Source: Flavobacterium sp. A45
GTDB taxonomy: Bacteria; Bacteroidota; Bacteroidia; Flavobacteriales; Flavobacteriaceae
DNA: 64,000 nt
Reading direction: 5' to 3'
Assembly: GCF_002001005.1 (NCBI RefSeq)
Contig: NZ_MUNX01000071.1
Span: 1-64,000, forward strand
Part shown: one piece after another, positions 1 to 9,105 of the stretch
Position numbering within the stretch: the first letter of the stretch is position 1
Layout: every line of letters starts with the position of its first letter
Translations under genes and position numbers: made by a program
Notes under the pieces: model-generated
What the model saw: only the letters and a program-made list of their open reading frames with translations
What the model was told of the DNA's origin: nothing
Databases searched by the model: none

Positions 1-289
1 CTTTAAAAAAAATCATCTAGGGGCAAGAAGAATTTTAAAGAAAACCACATTTTTAATTAAATTCTAAATTTTAACACAAAAAATGAAATTTCTCCTTATT
101 AACACTTAAAAAAGAGGATTCCATTTGTTGTATTTGTGTTTTTTTAATAAAATCGACATTATAAAATATTTCTTAAAAAGTCGATTAAGATTACAAAACA
201 TCGATTAACGCGCTAAAAATAAACATTCTATAAGAATAATAAGCATTTTTTAGAAAAATTTTTAAATCTATAATTCCATCAAAATTATA
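1..289. other. AT-rich non-coding stretch
   Basis: No convincing reading frame on either strand. It lies downstream of the PorP-like gene. It holds three TCGA-containing words at about 152-210 and a small ATTCT/AGAAT hairpin near 224, but no clear terminator or promoter. I assign no function. Confidence 0.5.
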
Positions 290-3200
290 TTATTTCTGAA
301 TTTTTACAATAACCATTTTTCCATTATAAGGCTTCTTCCCTTTCTCGCCTAAAGCCTGTGTAGCTTCATCCAAATTATCGAACATCGCTTCATAAATAAA
401 ATACTTACTAGAACTTGCATCATAGAAGAAATTCACTTCTTTTTGACCGGCAGCCACTGTTTTAGTAACGAATGCATCTCGTTTTTGAGCATCAGTATGT
501 ACCGCCAAAATTACGTAATACCCACTTTCAACATTTTTATTGTTTTTAATAATCTGCATGTTGGACTGACTTTCACCAAAATCAAAATCTTCTGGTTTCA
601 ATGGGGTAGTGCTAACTTTTGTTGTTTCTTTTATACGTTTCAGAGTTGCCAAATCTTGCGTATAACGATCTTGGTCATTCAAGGAAGCTGCACGCTTGAT
701 TCTACGTTTCTTCTCAATCTCGGTTTCCACTTTAATTTGTTCAAGTTTGGCAGCCATCATAGCATTAGATTGCTCCGCTTTTGCCTGTTCTGCTTTTAAA
801 TTCTCAATAGTTTTTAAATAATTCTGATTGATTAAGTCATTTTTCGGAGTCTTTTTAAGTCTTTCAGCATAAAGTCTATTAAACTCATCCAAAGATTCAG
901 CCTGAGCTCTATTTACCTCGGCAATTTGTGCCTTAATAGATTCCAACTCGGCATTTTCACCAGATGTACTTTTGAATTCTACTGTAGTTTTTACAATACC
1001 TTTATCACTTAAATCATTTTCTTCCCTCATTTCTCTCAATGCTTTTTGCTTATTGGCAACAGAAGCATCCAGACGACTTAACAATTGTTGTTGTTTACGC
1101 TTAGAATCTTCAAGTGTTTTGGTCAAATTATCCATTGATTTACCATACTCGTCTTTAGGCATAGCATCGGCCTTGGCTTTGGCAAGTGCCTCAACAGCCA
1201 ATTTAGCGGCGGCGGCGGCTTCAATTTTATCTTGCTCAGCCTGAGCTGCGGCAGCGGCTTCAGCATCAGCTTTCGCTTTAGCATCTGCGGCAAGTTTCGC
1301 AGCGGCAGCATCCGCTTTGGCTTTATTCTCAGCAGCTAATTTAGCAGCAGCCTCGGCATCTGCTTTTGCTTTAGCATCAGCTGCAAGTTTTGCAGCGGCT
1401 GCATCAGCTTTAGCTTTGTTATCAGCAGCCAATTTAGCGGCGGCAGCATCGGCATCAGCTTTAGCTTTGGCATCAGCAGCCAATTTAGCTGTGGCTGCAT
1501 CGGCAGCAGCTTTTGCTTTAGCATCAGCAATTAACTTAGCAGCAGCTTCAGCATCAGCCTTGGCTTTATTCTCTGCGGCCAACTTAGCAGCTTCAGCATC
1601 GGCTTTGGCTTTATTCTCAGCAGCCAACTTAAGAGCAGCAGCTTCGGCATCAGCCTTGGCTTTATTCTCAGCAGCCAACTTAGCAGTAGCAGCTTCAGCA
1701 TCGGCTTTAGCTTTATTCTCAGCGGCCAACTTAGCAGCAGCAGCTTCAGCATCGGATTTAGCTTTATTCTCAGCAGCCAACTTAAGAGCAGAAGCTTCAG
1801 CATCGGCTTTGGATTTATTCTCAGCAGCTAATTTAAGAGCAGCAGCTTCGGCATCAGCCTTAGCTTTATTCTCTGCGGCCAACTTAGCAGCTTCAGCATC
1901 GGCTTTAGCTTTATTCTCAGCAGCTAATTTAGCAGTGGTAGATTCGGCATCGGCTTTGGCTTTATTCTCAGCAGCCAACTTAAGTGCAGCAGCTTCAGCA
2001 TCGGCTTTAGCTTTATTTTCAGCAGCTAATTTAGCAGCGGTAGATTCGGCATCGGCTTTGGCTTTATTCTCAGCAGCCAACTTAAGAGCAGAAGCTTCAG
2101 CATCAGCCTTAGCTTTATTATCAGCGGCCAACTTAGCAGCAGCAGCTTCAGCATCGGCTTTAGCTTTATTATCAGCAGCCAACTTAAGAGCGTCGGCTTT
2201 GGCTTTGTTTTCGGCAGCAAGTTTTGCAGCAGCAGCATCAGCTTTGGCTTTATTGTCAGCAGCTAATTTAGCTTGAGCAGCTTCTTTTGCTTTCATTTCA
2301 GCAAGTACTTTTGCTGAAGCATCAGCATCAGCTTTCGCTTTAGCATCGGCAGCTAATTTAGCTTTGGAAACTGGCTCTGGCTTTTTATTTGCTAAAGCTA
2401 ATGCAGCTGCATCAGCTTTAGCTTTCGCATCAGCAGCAATTTTCACCTTTTTAGCCTCTTCAACAGCATCTGCTTTCGCTTTAGCATCTGCAGCTAATTT
2501 CGCTCTGTTTTCGGCTATTTTTTGTTGTTGAGCTGCCTTAGCATCAGCAGTAACTTTGGCATCTGCCTTTGGTTTAGTCGTCGAAGTTTTTTGTATTGGT
2601 GCTGGCTCAATAAGAGCTCCTTCTTCTTCATCATCCCCATAATCAAAATTACTATTTTTGAACTTATAGGCTAACACAATTATATGTGAGCCACCTAGAT
2701 CTGAGATATCACCCAATCCCATTCCATAAGAATATTCAAGAGCAATCTTTGGAGTAATATTAAGTCCTAAACCGGCGGTCATTCCTAAAACAGAATGATA
2801 CCCCCCTTGCACCCAAATTCCTTTTGGAATGGTAAACATGGCCGAACCCGAGAAAATAGTTTCTTCTTTATTTATTTCAGTTTTGATTAAACCGGAGAAT
2901 TTACTTTTGTCGAAAAACCCATAGGAATCAACGAAGCCAGTATACATGACATGCCCAACTATCCCTTTATTAGGATCATCTTTTAAAATCCCAGAACTAA
3001 AATTATAGGTAACCAGGTTATTGAAAGCTAAACCGAAATCAAAAAAAGCGGTTCCGTAGTTAATACCAGGATTAATAGTCATTACAGTATTTGAAGGTAT
3101 ATTATCCAAGGATGGATCAGGAAAATTTGAAACCACTTTTCCACTATTCACCCCACTTTTATAAGCACTCAAATTGATTCCAAAGGTTAAATTGCTATCT

Positions 3201-3556
3201 TCCTGCAATAAAATATTATGAGCAAAATTGGCAACCAATCCAGTCGTTTGAAGTACCCCTTGCGTTTGTTGAAAAACACCTAACGCTAAACCTTCATTCT
3301 CTTTGAAACGTCCGGAATAGCTTAACAAATAAGTTGTAGGAGCATTTTCAAAACCAGCCCATTGTGTCTTGTTAAACAAAGTGACATAGGCACTTTGCTG
3401 CCTTACAAAACTAAATGTTGGGTTAATTACAAACGAATTAAATTTCAAAGAATTTCCAGGTGGGATAACATAAGATACGACACCGTCTTCTTGTTGAGCA
3501 TAGAAAACATGCAGAGAGCAGCAAAAAAAGAAAACGCTTAATAAAAATTTTTTCAT
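290..3556 (-). CDS. PorP/SprF-family T9SS protein fused to TolA-like helical repeat and SPOR-like domain
   Basis: The N-terminus has a signal peptide ending near FYAQQ. Residues about 22-305 resemble the PorP/SprF outer-membrane barrel family, which assists type IX secretion of particular surface proteins. Residues about 330-790 are an Ala/Lys/Asp/Glu-rich repeat of 14-16 residues (type KLAAENKAKADAEAAA, roughly thirty copies) that should be helical and resembles the middle domain of TolA. A second charged coiled-coil region follows to about 985. The last 76 residues (from YYVILAVH, ending MVIVKIQK) look like a SPOR-type fold, which would place the C-terminus at peptidoglycan in the periplasm. 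At 1088 residues it is about three times the usual PorP/SprF length. The start lies 1 bp after the stop of the type B sorting-domain gene, so the two form one transcription unit, as sprB and sprF do. The barrel assignment is by pattern; the SPOR call is an inference. Confidence 0.85.
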   Translation of the reverse strand: MKKFLLSVFFFCCSLHVFYAQQEDGVVSYVIPPGNSLKFNSFVINPTFSFVRQQSAYVTLFNKTQWAGFENAPTTYLLSYSGRFKENEGLALGVFQQTQGVLQTTGLVANFAHNILLQEDSNLTFGINLSAYKSGVNSGKVVSNFPDPSLDNIPSNTVMTINPGINYGTAFFDFGLAFNNLVTYNFSSGILKDDPNKGIVGHVMYTGFVDSYGFFDKSKFSGLIKTEINKEETIFSGSAMFTIPKGIWVQGGYHSVLGMTAGLGLNITPKIALEYSYGMGLGDISDLGGSHIIVLAYKFKNSNFDYGDDEEEGALIEPAPIQKTSTTKPKADAKVTADAKAAQQQKIAENRAKLAADAKAKADAVEEAKKVKIAADAKAKADAAALALANKKPEPVSKAKLAADAKAKADADASAKVLAEMKAKEAAQAKLAADNKAKADAAAAKLAAENKAKADALKLAADNKAKADAEAAAAKLAADNKAKADAEASALKLAAENKAKADAESTAAKLAAENKAKADAEAAALKLAAENKAKADAESTTAKLAAENKAKADAEAAKLAAENKAKADAEAAALKLAAENKSKADAEASALKLAAENKAKSDAEAAAAKLAAENKAKADAEAATAKLAAENKAKADAEAAALKLAAENKAKADAEAAKLAAENKAKADAEAAAKLIADAKAKAAADAATAKLAADAKAKADADAAAAKLAADNKAKADAAAAKLAADAKAKADAEAAAKLAAENKAKADAAAAKLAADAKAKADAEAAAAAQAEQDKIEAAAAAKLAVEALAKAKADAMPKDEYGKSMDNLTKTLEDSKRKQQQLLSRLDASVANKQKALREMREENDLSDKGIVKTTVEFKSTSGENAELESIKAQIAEVNRAQAESLDEFNRLYAERLKKTPKNDLINQNYLKTIENLKAEQAKAEQSNAMMAAKLEQIKVETEIEKKRRIKRAASLNDQDRYTQDLATLKRIKETTKVSTTPLKPEDFDFGESQSNMQIIKNNKNVESGYYVILAVHTDAQKRDAFVTKTVAAGQKEVNFFYDASSSKYFIYEAMFDNLDEATQALGEKGKKPYNGKMVIVKIQK
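1180..2560 (-). repeat. Tandem coding repeat, 42-48 bp period
   Basis: In-frame degenerate tandem repeat encoding the Ala/Lys-rich helix of the PorP-like protein. Units alternate between AAENKAKADAEA-like and ADAKAKADA-like forms, and neighbouring units are often nearly identical at DNA level, which suggests expansion by slippage or unequal exchange. The repeat also opens long meaningless frames on both strands. Confidence 0.9.
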
Positions 3557-3557
3557 A

Positions 3558-5084
3558 CTATTTCACAAGAGTTATCGAACCCTTTTTGGCAGATCCGCCA
3601 GTTGGAGTAATTATATAATAATAAACGGGATTGAAATTATTAAACTCTATAGCTGTTTGTGGCCAGCCATTATAATTATCATAACTATCAGTTTCAAAAA
3701 CAATTTCCCCCAATGAACTCAAAATCACAATATGGGTATTTGTTCCCGCTAAATAATTGTCAGGTATAACCCATGTATCATTTGCACCATCACCATTTGG
3801 CGTAACAATATTTGGAATTTTCGGAACATTAAAATTCACTTTAAAAGAAACTTCGAAAGGAAACTCATCGGAAATATTACATCCCGTATTTTGTGTGACA
3901 ACCCCCTTATACTTTCCTTGAGCAGTAATATCTATAAAATTTTTATCCGCACCAGGTATAGCTACACCCTCCAGAAACCATTGATAAGAAGGAGCTGTTG
4001 CATTAGAAGTAATGGTTGCATTTATTGTTTCTCCCTCGACAATATTATTAACTTTATCAAGATCTACACCAGATATTGTACTGTTTGTTGTTAACACCTT
4101 TAAGTCTATTGTACCTGTTGACTTACATCCACCAAAATCAACATCACAAGTATACACCCCTGGCAAACTCGTTTGATAATTTTGAGTGATTGCACCCGCA
4201 ATTACTGTATTATCTTTTTTCCAAACATAGGAATTACCGGCAGTTACTGATAAAGTTGTGTTCCCTAAACTGGAACAAAAAGGATTTCCTGCACTGGAAA
4301 CAATTGCTGCAGAAGCCCCACTTGAACTAGTGACAGTTACACCTTGTGAACGAAAATTATCATCAGAACAAAGACCATAATCTAATTTGGCATAATAAAC
4401 CCCTGGTGTACTTACAACCAAAGAACTTGAAGTTTGCCCAGAAATTAAAGCATCATCTTTGTACCAATTATATTGCAATTGAGGATAATTCGCAGGAGAA
4501 GAATTTGGTATGGAAGGTGTTGGATTATATATAGTAAGAGTAACACTCCCTCCAATACAAAAACTAACAGAAGGCAGGTTGTTATTGATTGCAAAAGAAT
4601 CATTATAGGCTTTATAATAAGCCGAGAATGATTTGGTACTGACAGTACCCTTAATAGTAAAAGGTGTACTGGAGACACCAGTAGAACTTGTCACTCTCAA
4701 TCTGTAGGCGTTAGATCCAACCAAATTTGTTGGGATGCCAAAAACCAATGTTTTATCTGTTGCACTATCAGGAGGCGTTGTCGTAAGAGGAGGTAAATTC
4801 GTCGTAGAAATTGGTGTTGTAAACGAACCCGTTGCATCCGAAAGTTCAACTTTGAATGTGACATCTGAAGCAAAACCCGAAATGGAAAATGAAGCTTGAT
4901 ATTCATTAAAAACTTCACCTGGTTTAGTAGGATGCGGCCCGCCAGCACAAATCTGATTGAATTCTAATATTTTAGGATTTATTTGCTGAGAAAATAAGCT
5001 CTGGGTAGAAGATACTACAACAAACAACATCCAAAAAAACATAAATGCGCTAGAAGAAAAAAAGGGAGTAGGTTTGCTTTTCAT
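3558..5084 (-). CDS. Secreted surface protein with T9SS type B (gliding-motility C-terminal) sorting domain
   Basis: This is an extracellular protein exported by the type IX secretion system. The last roughly 90 residues hold the type B signature: IPNIVTPNGDGANDTW, then ILSSLGEIVFE, a Gly-Trp, and a final YYYIITPTGGSAKKGSITLVK-like strand. The middle holds several Ig/PKD-like beta domains with paired cysteines and YxWxK(D) strands (for example around QYNWYKDDALISG and NSYVWKKDNTVIAG). I chose the ATG at 5084 because it gives a compact signal peptide (MKSKPTPFF...SLFSQ). In-frame ATGs at 5129 and 5108 are possible. Its partner PorP-like gene follows after 1 bp. No adhesin or enzyme domain is recognised, so the ligand is unknown. 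Confidence 0.85.
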   Translation of the reverse strand: MKSKPTPFFSSSAFMFFWMLFVVVSSTQSLFSQQINPKILEFNQICAGGPHPTKPGEVFNEYQASFSISGFASDVTFKVELSDATGSFTTPISTTNLPPLTTTPPDSATDKTLVFGIPTNLVGSNAYRLRVTSSTGVSSTPFTIKGTVSTKSFSAYYKAYNDSFAINNNLPSVSFCIGGSVTLTIYNPTPSIPNSSPANYPQLQYNWYKDDALISGQTSSSLVVSTPGVYYAKLDYGLCSDDNFRSQGVTVTSSSGASAAIVSSAGNPFCSSLGNTTLSVTAGNSYVWKKDNTVIAGAITQNYQTSLPGVYTCDVDFGGCKSTGTIDLKVLTTNSTISGVDLDKVNNIVEGETINATITSNATAPSYQWFLEGVAIPGADKNFIDITAQGKYKGVVTQNTGCNISDEFPFEVSFKVNFNVPKIPNIVTPNGDGANDTWVIPDNYLAGTNTHIVILSSLGEIVFETDSYDNYNGWPQTAIEFNNFNPVYYYIITPTGGSAKKGSITLVK

Positions 5085-5277
5085 ATGTTGATATTTATTG
5101 CTATTCATAGGGGCATATGCAATTCGCAAATAATCATTTTACTCTCAACCAATCCAAGGTTAAGGACATTCTTATTAAACTGAATGTAAAACTACTTTAA
5201 TTAATAAAATGAAAGCTAAACCTTCTTATTATTAGGTCCAACTTTCATTTTATAAATTTAAAATATAGTTATAAATT

Positions 5278-6564
5278 TTATTTAGTAGCTGCTGTAAATT
5301 TTGAAAGTGCCAACCTAAAATCTGGTCGTCTTGGATTTGCAAAATCATTAAAGGTTTCTAAATTTGTTGTTTTAGAATACAAATTAAAGAATACACTATT
5401 ACCGTAATAACTCTCTAAATCTTCATTTTCAGTAGAACCTTCGGTAAAAATATTTCCATTACAGAAATTCAAATACATTTCTTCGATTCTAATTTTCTTA
5501 AGATTCTTGTCGTTGATTTCAATTTTATTATCAAATACAACTGCTGGACTAAATCCAGAAATCACACTTTTTCTTAAAACCAAAGAGCAATTCTCAGCCA
5601 CATAGACACCTTCTTTAACTAAACCTGCTTTAATATCCTGATCTATATTATCACTATCATTTGCAAGAGTTAAATTAGTGGCAGTAACAAGAGTTTGTTT
5701 TTTGGTAAAATCTACGTCATCTTTCTTAATATAAGAAGAAACGTCCAAACAGCGTGATCCACTTACACTTGATAAATAAGATGATCTAACTGCTAATGAA
5801 TTATCAATTTTAGCTTGTGCACCTAAAGTAAATTTAAAATCAATTCCGCTAGATTTATAAGAAACCATTTTAGTCATTACTGGCTCACCTCCTAGAACTT
5901 CAAAAGAGTCTCCTAAGGCATAACTTACCATAATATTTTCTAAGATAGTTTTGTTTCCAATTCCTCCAAGTAAAAGAGCATTAAAACTTTCCGAAGAACC
6001 TCTCTCTTTTTTACCCGCATATTCAATTCGAACAAACTTCAAAACACCAGAAGAGCTTGCTGGATTTAAACCTCCATATGTTGTCAAGCTTGGGTCTAAA
6101 TCAAAATTCACTGAAGAATAATTTCCAAACTTATTAATTGGGGCATCACCAAGAATAACAATACCTCCCCAATCACCAGCTTTTTTAGTAGATTTATTAG
6201 ATGTGAAAACGATTGGATCAGTTTCTAAACCTTCTGCAATTATTTGTGCACCTTTAGTAATAATCAAAGTCCCTTTTGATTCACCATCTCCAATAATCAC
6301 TGTACCTGGTTCAATGGTAAGAACTGCATTATTAGTTACATATACATTACCTTGGATAATATACACATCCTTTTTTACAAGTTTAGTATTCTCTGTAATA
6401 TTACCAGCCAGAATTTGTGTTGGTTCACCGTATTCAGCTTTACCAGGTTTAAATTCAGTCCAGTTATTCAACCAATTGCTTGATCCAATTATTCCTTTCT
6501 CTTGTTGTGCATTTACATTGCAAACAGTCAAAAGGAAAACCCATATAATAAATATATTTTTCAT
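5278..6564 (-). CDS. Secreted beta-helix-like protein of unknown function
   Basis: 428 residues with a clear signal peptide (MKNIFIIWVFLLTVCNVNAQ). The body has features typical of right-handed beta-helix or repeat proteins: VYIIQGNVYVTNNAVLTIEPGTVIIGDG, then LIITKGAQIIAEG and IVILGDAPIN, with many Gly/Asn turns. No catalytic motif is visible and there is no recognisable sorting tag at the C-terminus. Similar N-terminal stretches occur in Bacteroidota extracellular proteins whose role is not settled. A -7-like box lies at 6639-6646, leaving a leader of about 70 nt. It stands alone, 148-194 bp from the neighbouring genes. Confidence 0.75.
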   Translation of the reverse strand: MKNIFIIWVFLLTVCNVNAQQEKGIIGSSNWLNNWTEFKPGKAEYGEPTQILAGNITENTKLVKKDVYIIQGNVYVTNNAVLTIEPGTVIIGDGESKGTLIITKGAQIIAEGLETDPIVFTSNKSTKKAGDWGGIVILGDAPINKFGNYSSVNFDLDPSLTTYGGLNPASSSGVLKFVRIEYAGKKERGSSESFNALLLGGIGNKTILENIMVSYALGDSFEVLGGEPVMTKMVSYKSSGIDFKFTLGAQAKIDNSLAVRSSYLSSVSGSRCLDVSSYIKKDDVDFTKKQTLVTATNLTLANDSDNIDQDIKAGLVKEGVYVAENCSLVLRKSVISGFSPAVVFDNKIEINDKNLKKIRIEEMYLNFCNGNIFTEGSTENEDLESYYGNSVFFNLYSKTTNLETFNDFANPRRPDFRLALSKFTAATK

Positions 6565-6638
6565 AGGTTTGGGGTATTAAATTATTATTCGTAATCTCTG
6601 TAGGTCAAGAGTTTATTATCTCATAAAGAGTAAAAGAT

Positions 6639-6646
6639 CAAACTTA
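6639..6646 (-). promoter_or_regulatory. -7 box (TAAGTTTG) upstream of the beta-helix-like gene
   Basis: On the minus strand the sequence reads TAAGTTTG, matching the Bacteroidota -7 consensus TAnnTTTG, about 75 bp before the ATG at 6564. I see no clear -33 element. Confidence 0.4.
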
Positions 6647-6682
6647 GCTTAAGATTGTAACATCTTTTCTAAAAAACATTTT

Positions 6683-7129
6683 TTATTGATGCTCAACTTC
6701 ATGAAGTGATTTCAAAGTTTGCTCATAGAACAAAACCATAGTCACAAGTTGATTTTTATCTGCATAAGGAAGCATTTTTCTTAAGAAATTTACAGTAATT
6801 TCTAAATAGGTTGTTGTTGCTTCAGTTTCTAAATCCAATGCTTTTCTGTTATCAGCATCGTCTGGAATACCTAAATCTGTCATAGTTACTCCTGGTTTAG
6901 TAGCCAACGCAATATTTGGTAATATTTTGACAATTACTTTCATACGCTCAATGTACAATTCTACCAACTCCCCTTTAGACATTGCTCTAAGTTGCTTGTC
7001 ATCATAGTAAGTACGGATTGCAGCACTAGTGCTAATAATACTTTTTGGCATATTTGGTTTTGCTTGCGCGAAGCCTTTCGATGTTAAAGCTAACATAACA
7101 ATACTGAAAAAAATAATTTTCCCTTTCAT
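6683..7129 (-). CDS. Secreted protein of unknown function
   Basis: 148 residues with a signal peptide (MKGKIIFFSIVMLALTSKGFAQ). The mature part is about 125 residues, mostly helical by composition, with no cysteines and no motif that I recognise (STSAAIRTYYDDKQLRAMSKGELVELYIERMKV is the most distinctive region, described here only by its edges STSAAIR and ERMKV). It is probably periplasmic. A good -7 box lies 26 bp upstream. I cannot assign a function. Confidence 0.75.
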   Translation of the reverse strand: MKGKIIFFSIVMLALTSKGFAQAKPNMPKSIISTSAAIRTYYDDKQLRAMSKGELVELYIERMKVIVKILPNIALATKPGVTMTDLGIPDDADNRKALDLETEATTTYLEITVNFLRKMLPYADKNQLVTMVLFYEQTLKSLHEVEHQ

Positions 7130-7154
7130 ATCTTGGATTTATTAATTAATAAAA

Positions 7155-7162
7155 CAAAAATA
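7155..7162 (-). promoter_or_regulatory. -7 box (TATTTTTG) of the 6683-7129 gene
   Basis: The minus strand reads TATTTTTG, a full TAnnTTTG match, about 26 bp before the ATG at 7129. A TTG about 20 bp further upstream (7183-7185) could be the -33 element. Confidence 0.6.
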
Positions 7163-7494
7163 TACAATTAAATTGAATTTGCAAGTCCTGCACAAAAAAT
7201 TAAAGACATTTTAAATTACACTTAACTTAAAAAAACTGTCTTACACCGAGTAAACACATCATTTTATCGAGATAAATTGGATTTAAAAAAAATAAATGTT
7301 AATTAATATTTGGTAATATAAATGCGTTTTTTCTTGTAAATTTTTGTAATAATAAACTTCATAAAACAAAAAGCAGAAAAATAATACAGAAGTTATTAAC
7401 AGTCGTTGGTTAAAAAGAATTCTAATAGTACATCAATTCGTGTTTCATATTACAACTCAAAAAAATTGCAAGAAACAAACTTTCTAAAGGAAAA
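7163..7494. other. AT-rich intergenic region between divergent genes
   Basis: This region separates the minus-strand secreted-protein gene from the plus-strand holB-like gene. I find no reading frame, hairpin terminator or RNA gene in it. The two promoters listed separately sit at its edges. Confidence 0.5.
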
Positions 7495-7525
7495 TTTTTG
7501 AAACTATCATTTTCTCCTATCTTTG
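7495..7525 (+). promoter_or_regulatory. Promoter of the delta' gene, possibly leaderless
   Basis: A TTTTTG at 7495-7500 (-33 element) is followed after 17 bp by TATCTTTG at 7518-7525 (-7 element). The ATG begins at 7530, only 4 bp after the box, so transcription should start at or within a base or two of the start codon. Confidence 0.65.
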
Positions 7526-7529
7526 CTTC

Positions 7530-8666
7530 ATGGAATTTTCAAAAATTTTAGGGCAAGAATATATTAAAAATCACTTAATCCAAAGCGCTAATTTAGGCAG
7601 AATACCCCATGCTCAATTGTTCGTCGGACCTGAAGGCAGTGGAACTCTAGCCATGGCAATTGCTTATACTCATCATATTCTATGCAACAGTAATGGAATT
7701 TTAAACGAATCCTGCAGTCTTAAATTCCAAAAATTATCCCATCCCGATTTACATTTTATCTACCCAACAGTAACTACCGAGGAAGTCAAAGCAAAACCAA
7801 AAAGTATCGATTTTATTGCAGATTGGAGACAGTTTGTTTTAGAAAATCCTTATGGCGGATTATTTGATTGGTATGCCAAATTGGGTGTGCAAAATAAACA
7901 AGGTGAGATTCGTGTAGATGATGCTCAAGAAATTTTAAAATCACTTTCCTTAAAATCATATGAAGGCGGATACAAAATAATGATTATTTGGATGGCCGAC
8001 AAAATGAACATTGCCGCTTCCAATAAACTACTCAAATTACTTGAAGAACCACCCGAAAAAACAGTTTTCATTCTCATCTCCGAAAATGAAGAAGATATCA
8101 TCCAAACCATTCGCTCACGTTGTCAAATCACCCATTTCAGTAGTTTGAGCGAACAAGTTATTGCTGACGGACTCATTGAAAGGGAAAAGATTGAACTTAA
8201 AGAGGCTTTAAAAATTGCTCATCAATCGCAAGGGAATTATAACAAAGCCTTACATCTATTATATGACGACCACGAATCCTTGCCATTTGAACAATGGTTT
8301 GTCACATGGGTACGTGCAGCATTTAAAGCTAAAGGAAACGCAGCGGCCATACAAGATTTAATTGAATGGAGTGAACAAATTGCAACATTAGGAAGAGAAA
8401 CTCAAAAAAAATTCCTTCAGTTTTGTATCGAAATGTTCCGTCAGGCCATGTTGCTTAATTATGAAACCAAAACTCTTGTTTACATAGAACCCAAAGTTGA
8501 GAAATTCAAACTGGAAAATTTTGCCCCTTTTGTAAACGGAAACAACATTACTGAAATATTTAAAGAATTATCAGATGCGATGTATCATATCGAACGCAAT
8601 GGTAACGCAAAAATTATCTTAACCGATTTATCCATAAAATTGACCCGTTTAATTCATAAAAAATAA
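7530..8666 (+). CDS. holB: DNA polymerase III subunit delta' (HolB-like)
   Basis: 378 residues with the AAA+ clamp-loader fold. The start has FSKILGQEYIKNHLIQSANLGRIPHAQLFVGPEGSG, the typical opening of delta'/DnaX proteins. Residues 33-39 (GPEGSGT) are a P-loop whose Lys is replaced, as expected for delta', which does not hydrolyse ATP. KIMIIWMADKMNIAASNKLLKLLEEPPEKTVFILIS forms the Walker B/sensor 1 region, with SRCQ following. The Zn-binding cysteines found in some relatives are not evident. In the clamp loader this subunit helps load the sliding clamp at replication forks. The start codon lies 4 bp after the -7 box. A DoxX-like gene follows after 6 bp. Confidence 0.93.
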   Translation: MEFSKILGQEYIKNHLIQSANLGRIPHAQLFVGPEGSGTLAMAIAYTHHILCNSNGILNESCSLKFQKLSHPDLHFIYPTVTTEEVKAKPKSIDFIADWRQFVLENPYGGLFDWYAKLGVQNKQGEIRVDDAQEILKSLSLKSYEGGYKIMIIWMADKMNIAASNKLLKLLEEPPEKTVFILISENEEDIIQTIRSRCQITHFSSLSEQVIADGLIEREKIELKEALKIAHQSQGNYNKALHLLYDDHESLPFEQWFVTWVRAAFKAKGNAAAIQDLIEWSEQIATLGRETQKKFLQFCIEMFRQAMLLNYETKTLVYIEPKVEKFKLENFAPFVNGNNITEIFKELSDAMYHIERNGNAKIILTDLSIKLTRLIHKK

Positions 8667-8672
8667 AACCCC

Positions 8673-9056
8673 ATGAATAATATTGCCTCCATCTTAATCT
8701 TAGTTTTTTTAGCAATTACCTTTTTACAATCATCTCAGGATAAATTATTTCACTGGAAAGACAATATCGATTGGCTTAAAGAACACTTTGCCGAAACCCC
8801 TTTGCGTAATCAAGTGCCATTGGCTCTGGTAAATGTATTAATCCTAGAATTAATTTCAGGGATCTTGTGCGTGGTTGGTGCCATTGAAATAGCGGTAAAC
8901 AGTGGCAGAATCTACGGTTTATATGGCGCTATTTTTTCTTGCATAACGCTTATCATGCTATTATTTGGACAACGTTTGGCCAAAGACTATGACGGAGCCA
9001 GAACCATTGTATTGTATTTCATTCCTTCGGTGATGGCTGTATATTGGCTTAACTAA
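8673..9056 (+). CDS. DoxX-like small membrane protein
   Basis: 127 residues with four predicted membrane segments (about 5-22, 50-70, 75-100 and 105-125). The LQSSQDKLFHWKDNIDWLKEHF segment between helices 1 and 2 and the closing GARTIVLYFIPSVMAVYW are of the DoxX/DoxD-like type. These proteins sit in the inner membrane and are usually linked to redox or quinone chemistry, but the role here is unknown. The 6 bp gap to the delta' gene suggests shared transcription. Confidence 0.7.
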   Translation: MNNIASILILVFLAITFLQSSQDKLFHWKDNIDWLKEHFAETPLRNQVPLALVNVLILELISGILCVVGAIEIAVNSGRIYGLYGAIFSCITLIMLLFGQRLAKDYDGARTIVLYFIPSVMAVYWLN

Positions 9057-9105
9057 AGAGTCAAATTCAACTTAAATTAAAATTAATAATTCTCATATAA
9101 AAAGT

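Noticed and set aside
1317-2276. Long plus-strand frame of Ala/Ser/Leu-rich sequence opposite the PorP-like repeat
   Set aside because: It is a mirror of the tandem repeat (its period and breaks coincide) and has no promoter or family features.
1180-2560. Direct repeats resembling a CRISPR array
   Set aside because: The repeats are in frame, lack spacers of distinct sequence and encode a helical protein region.
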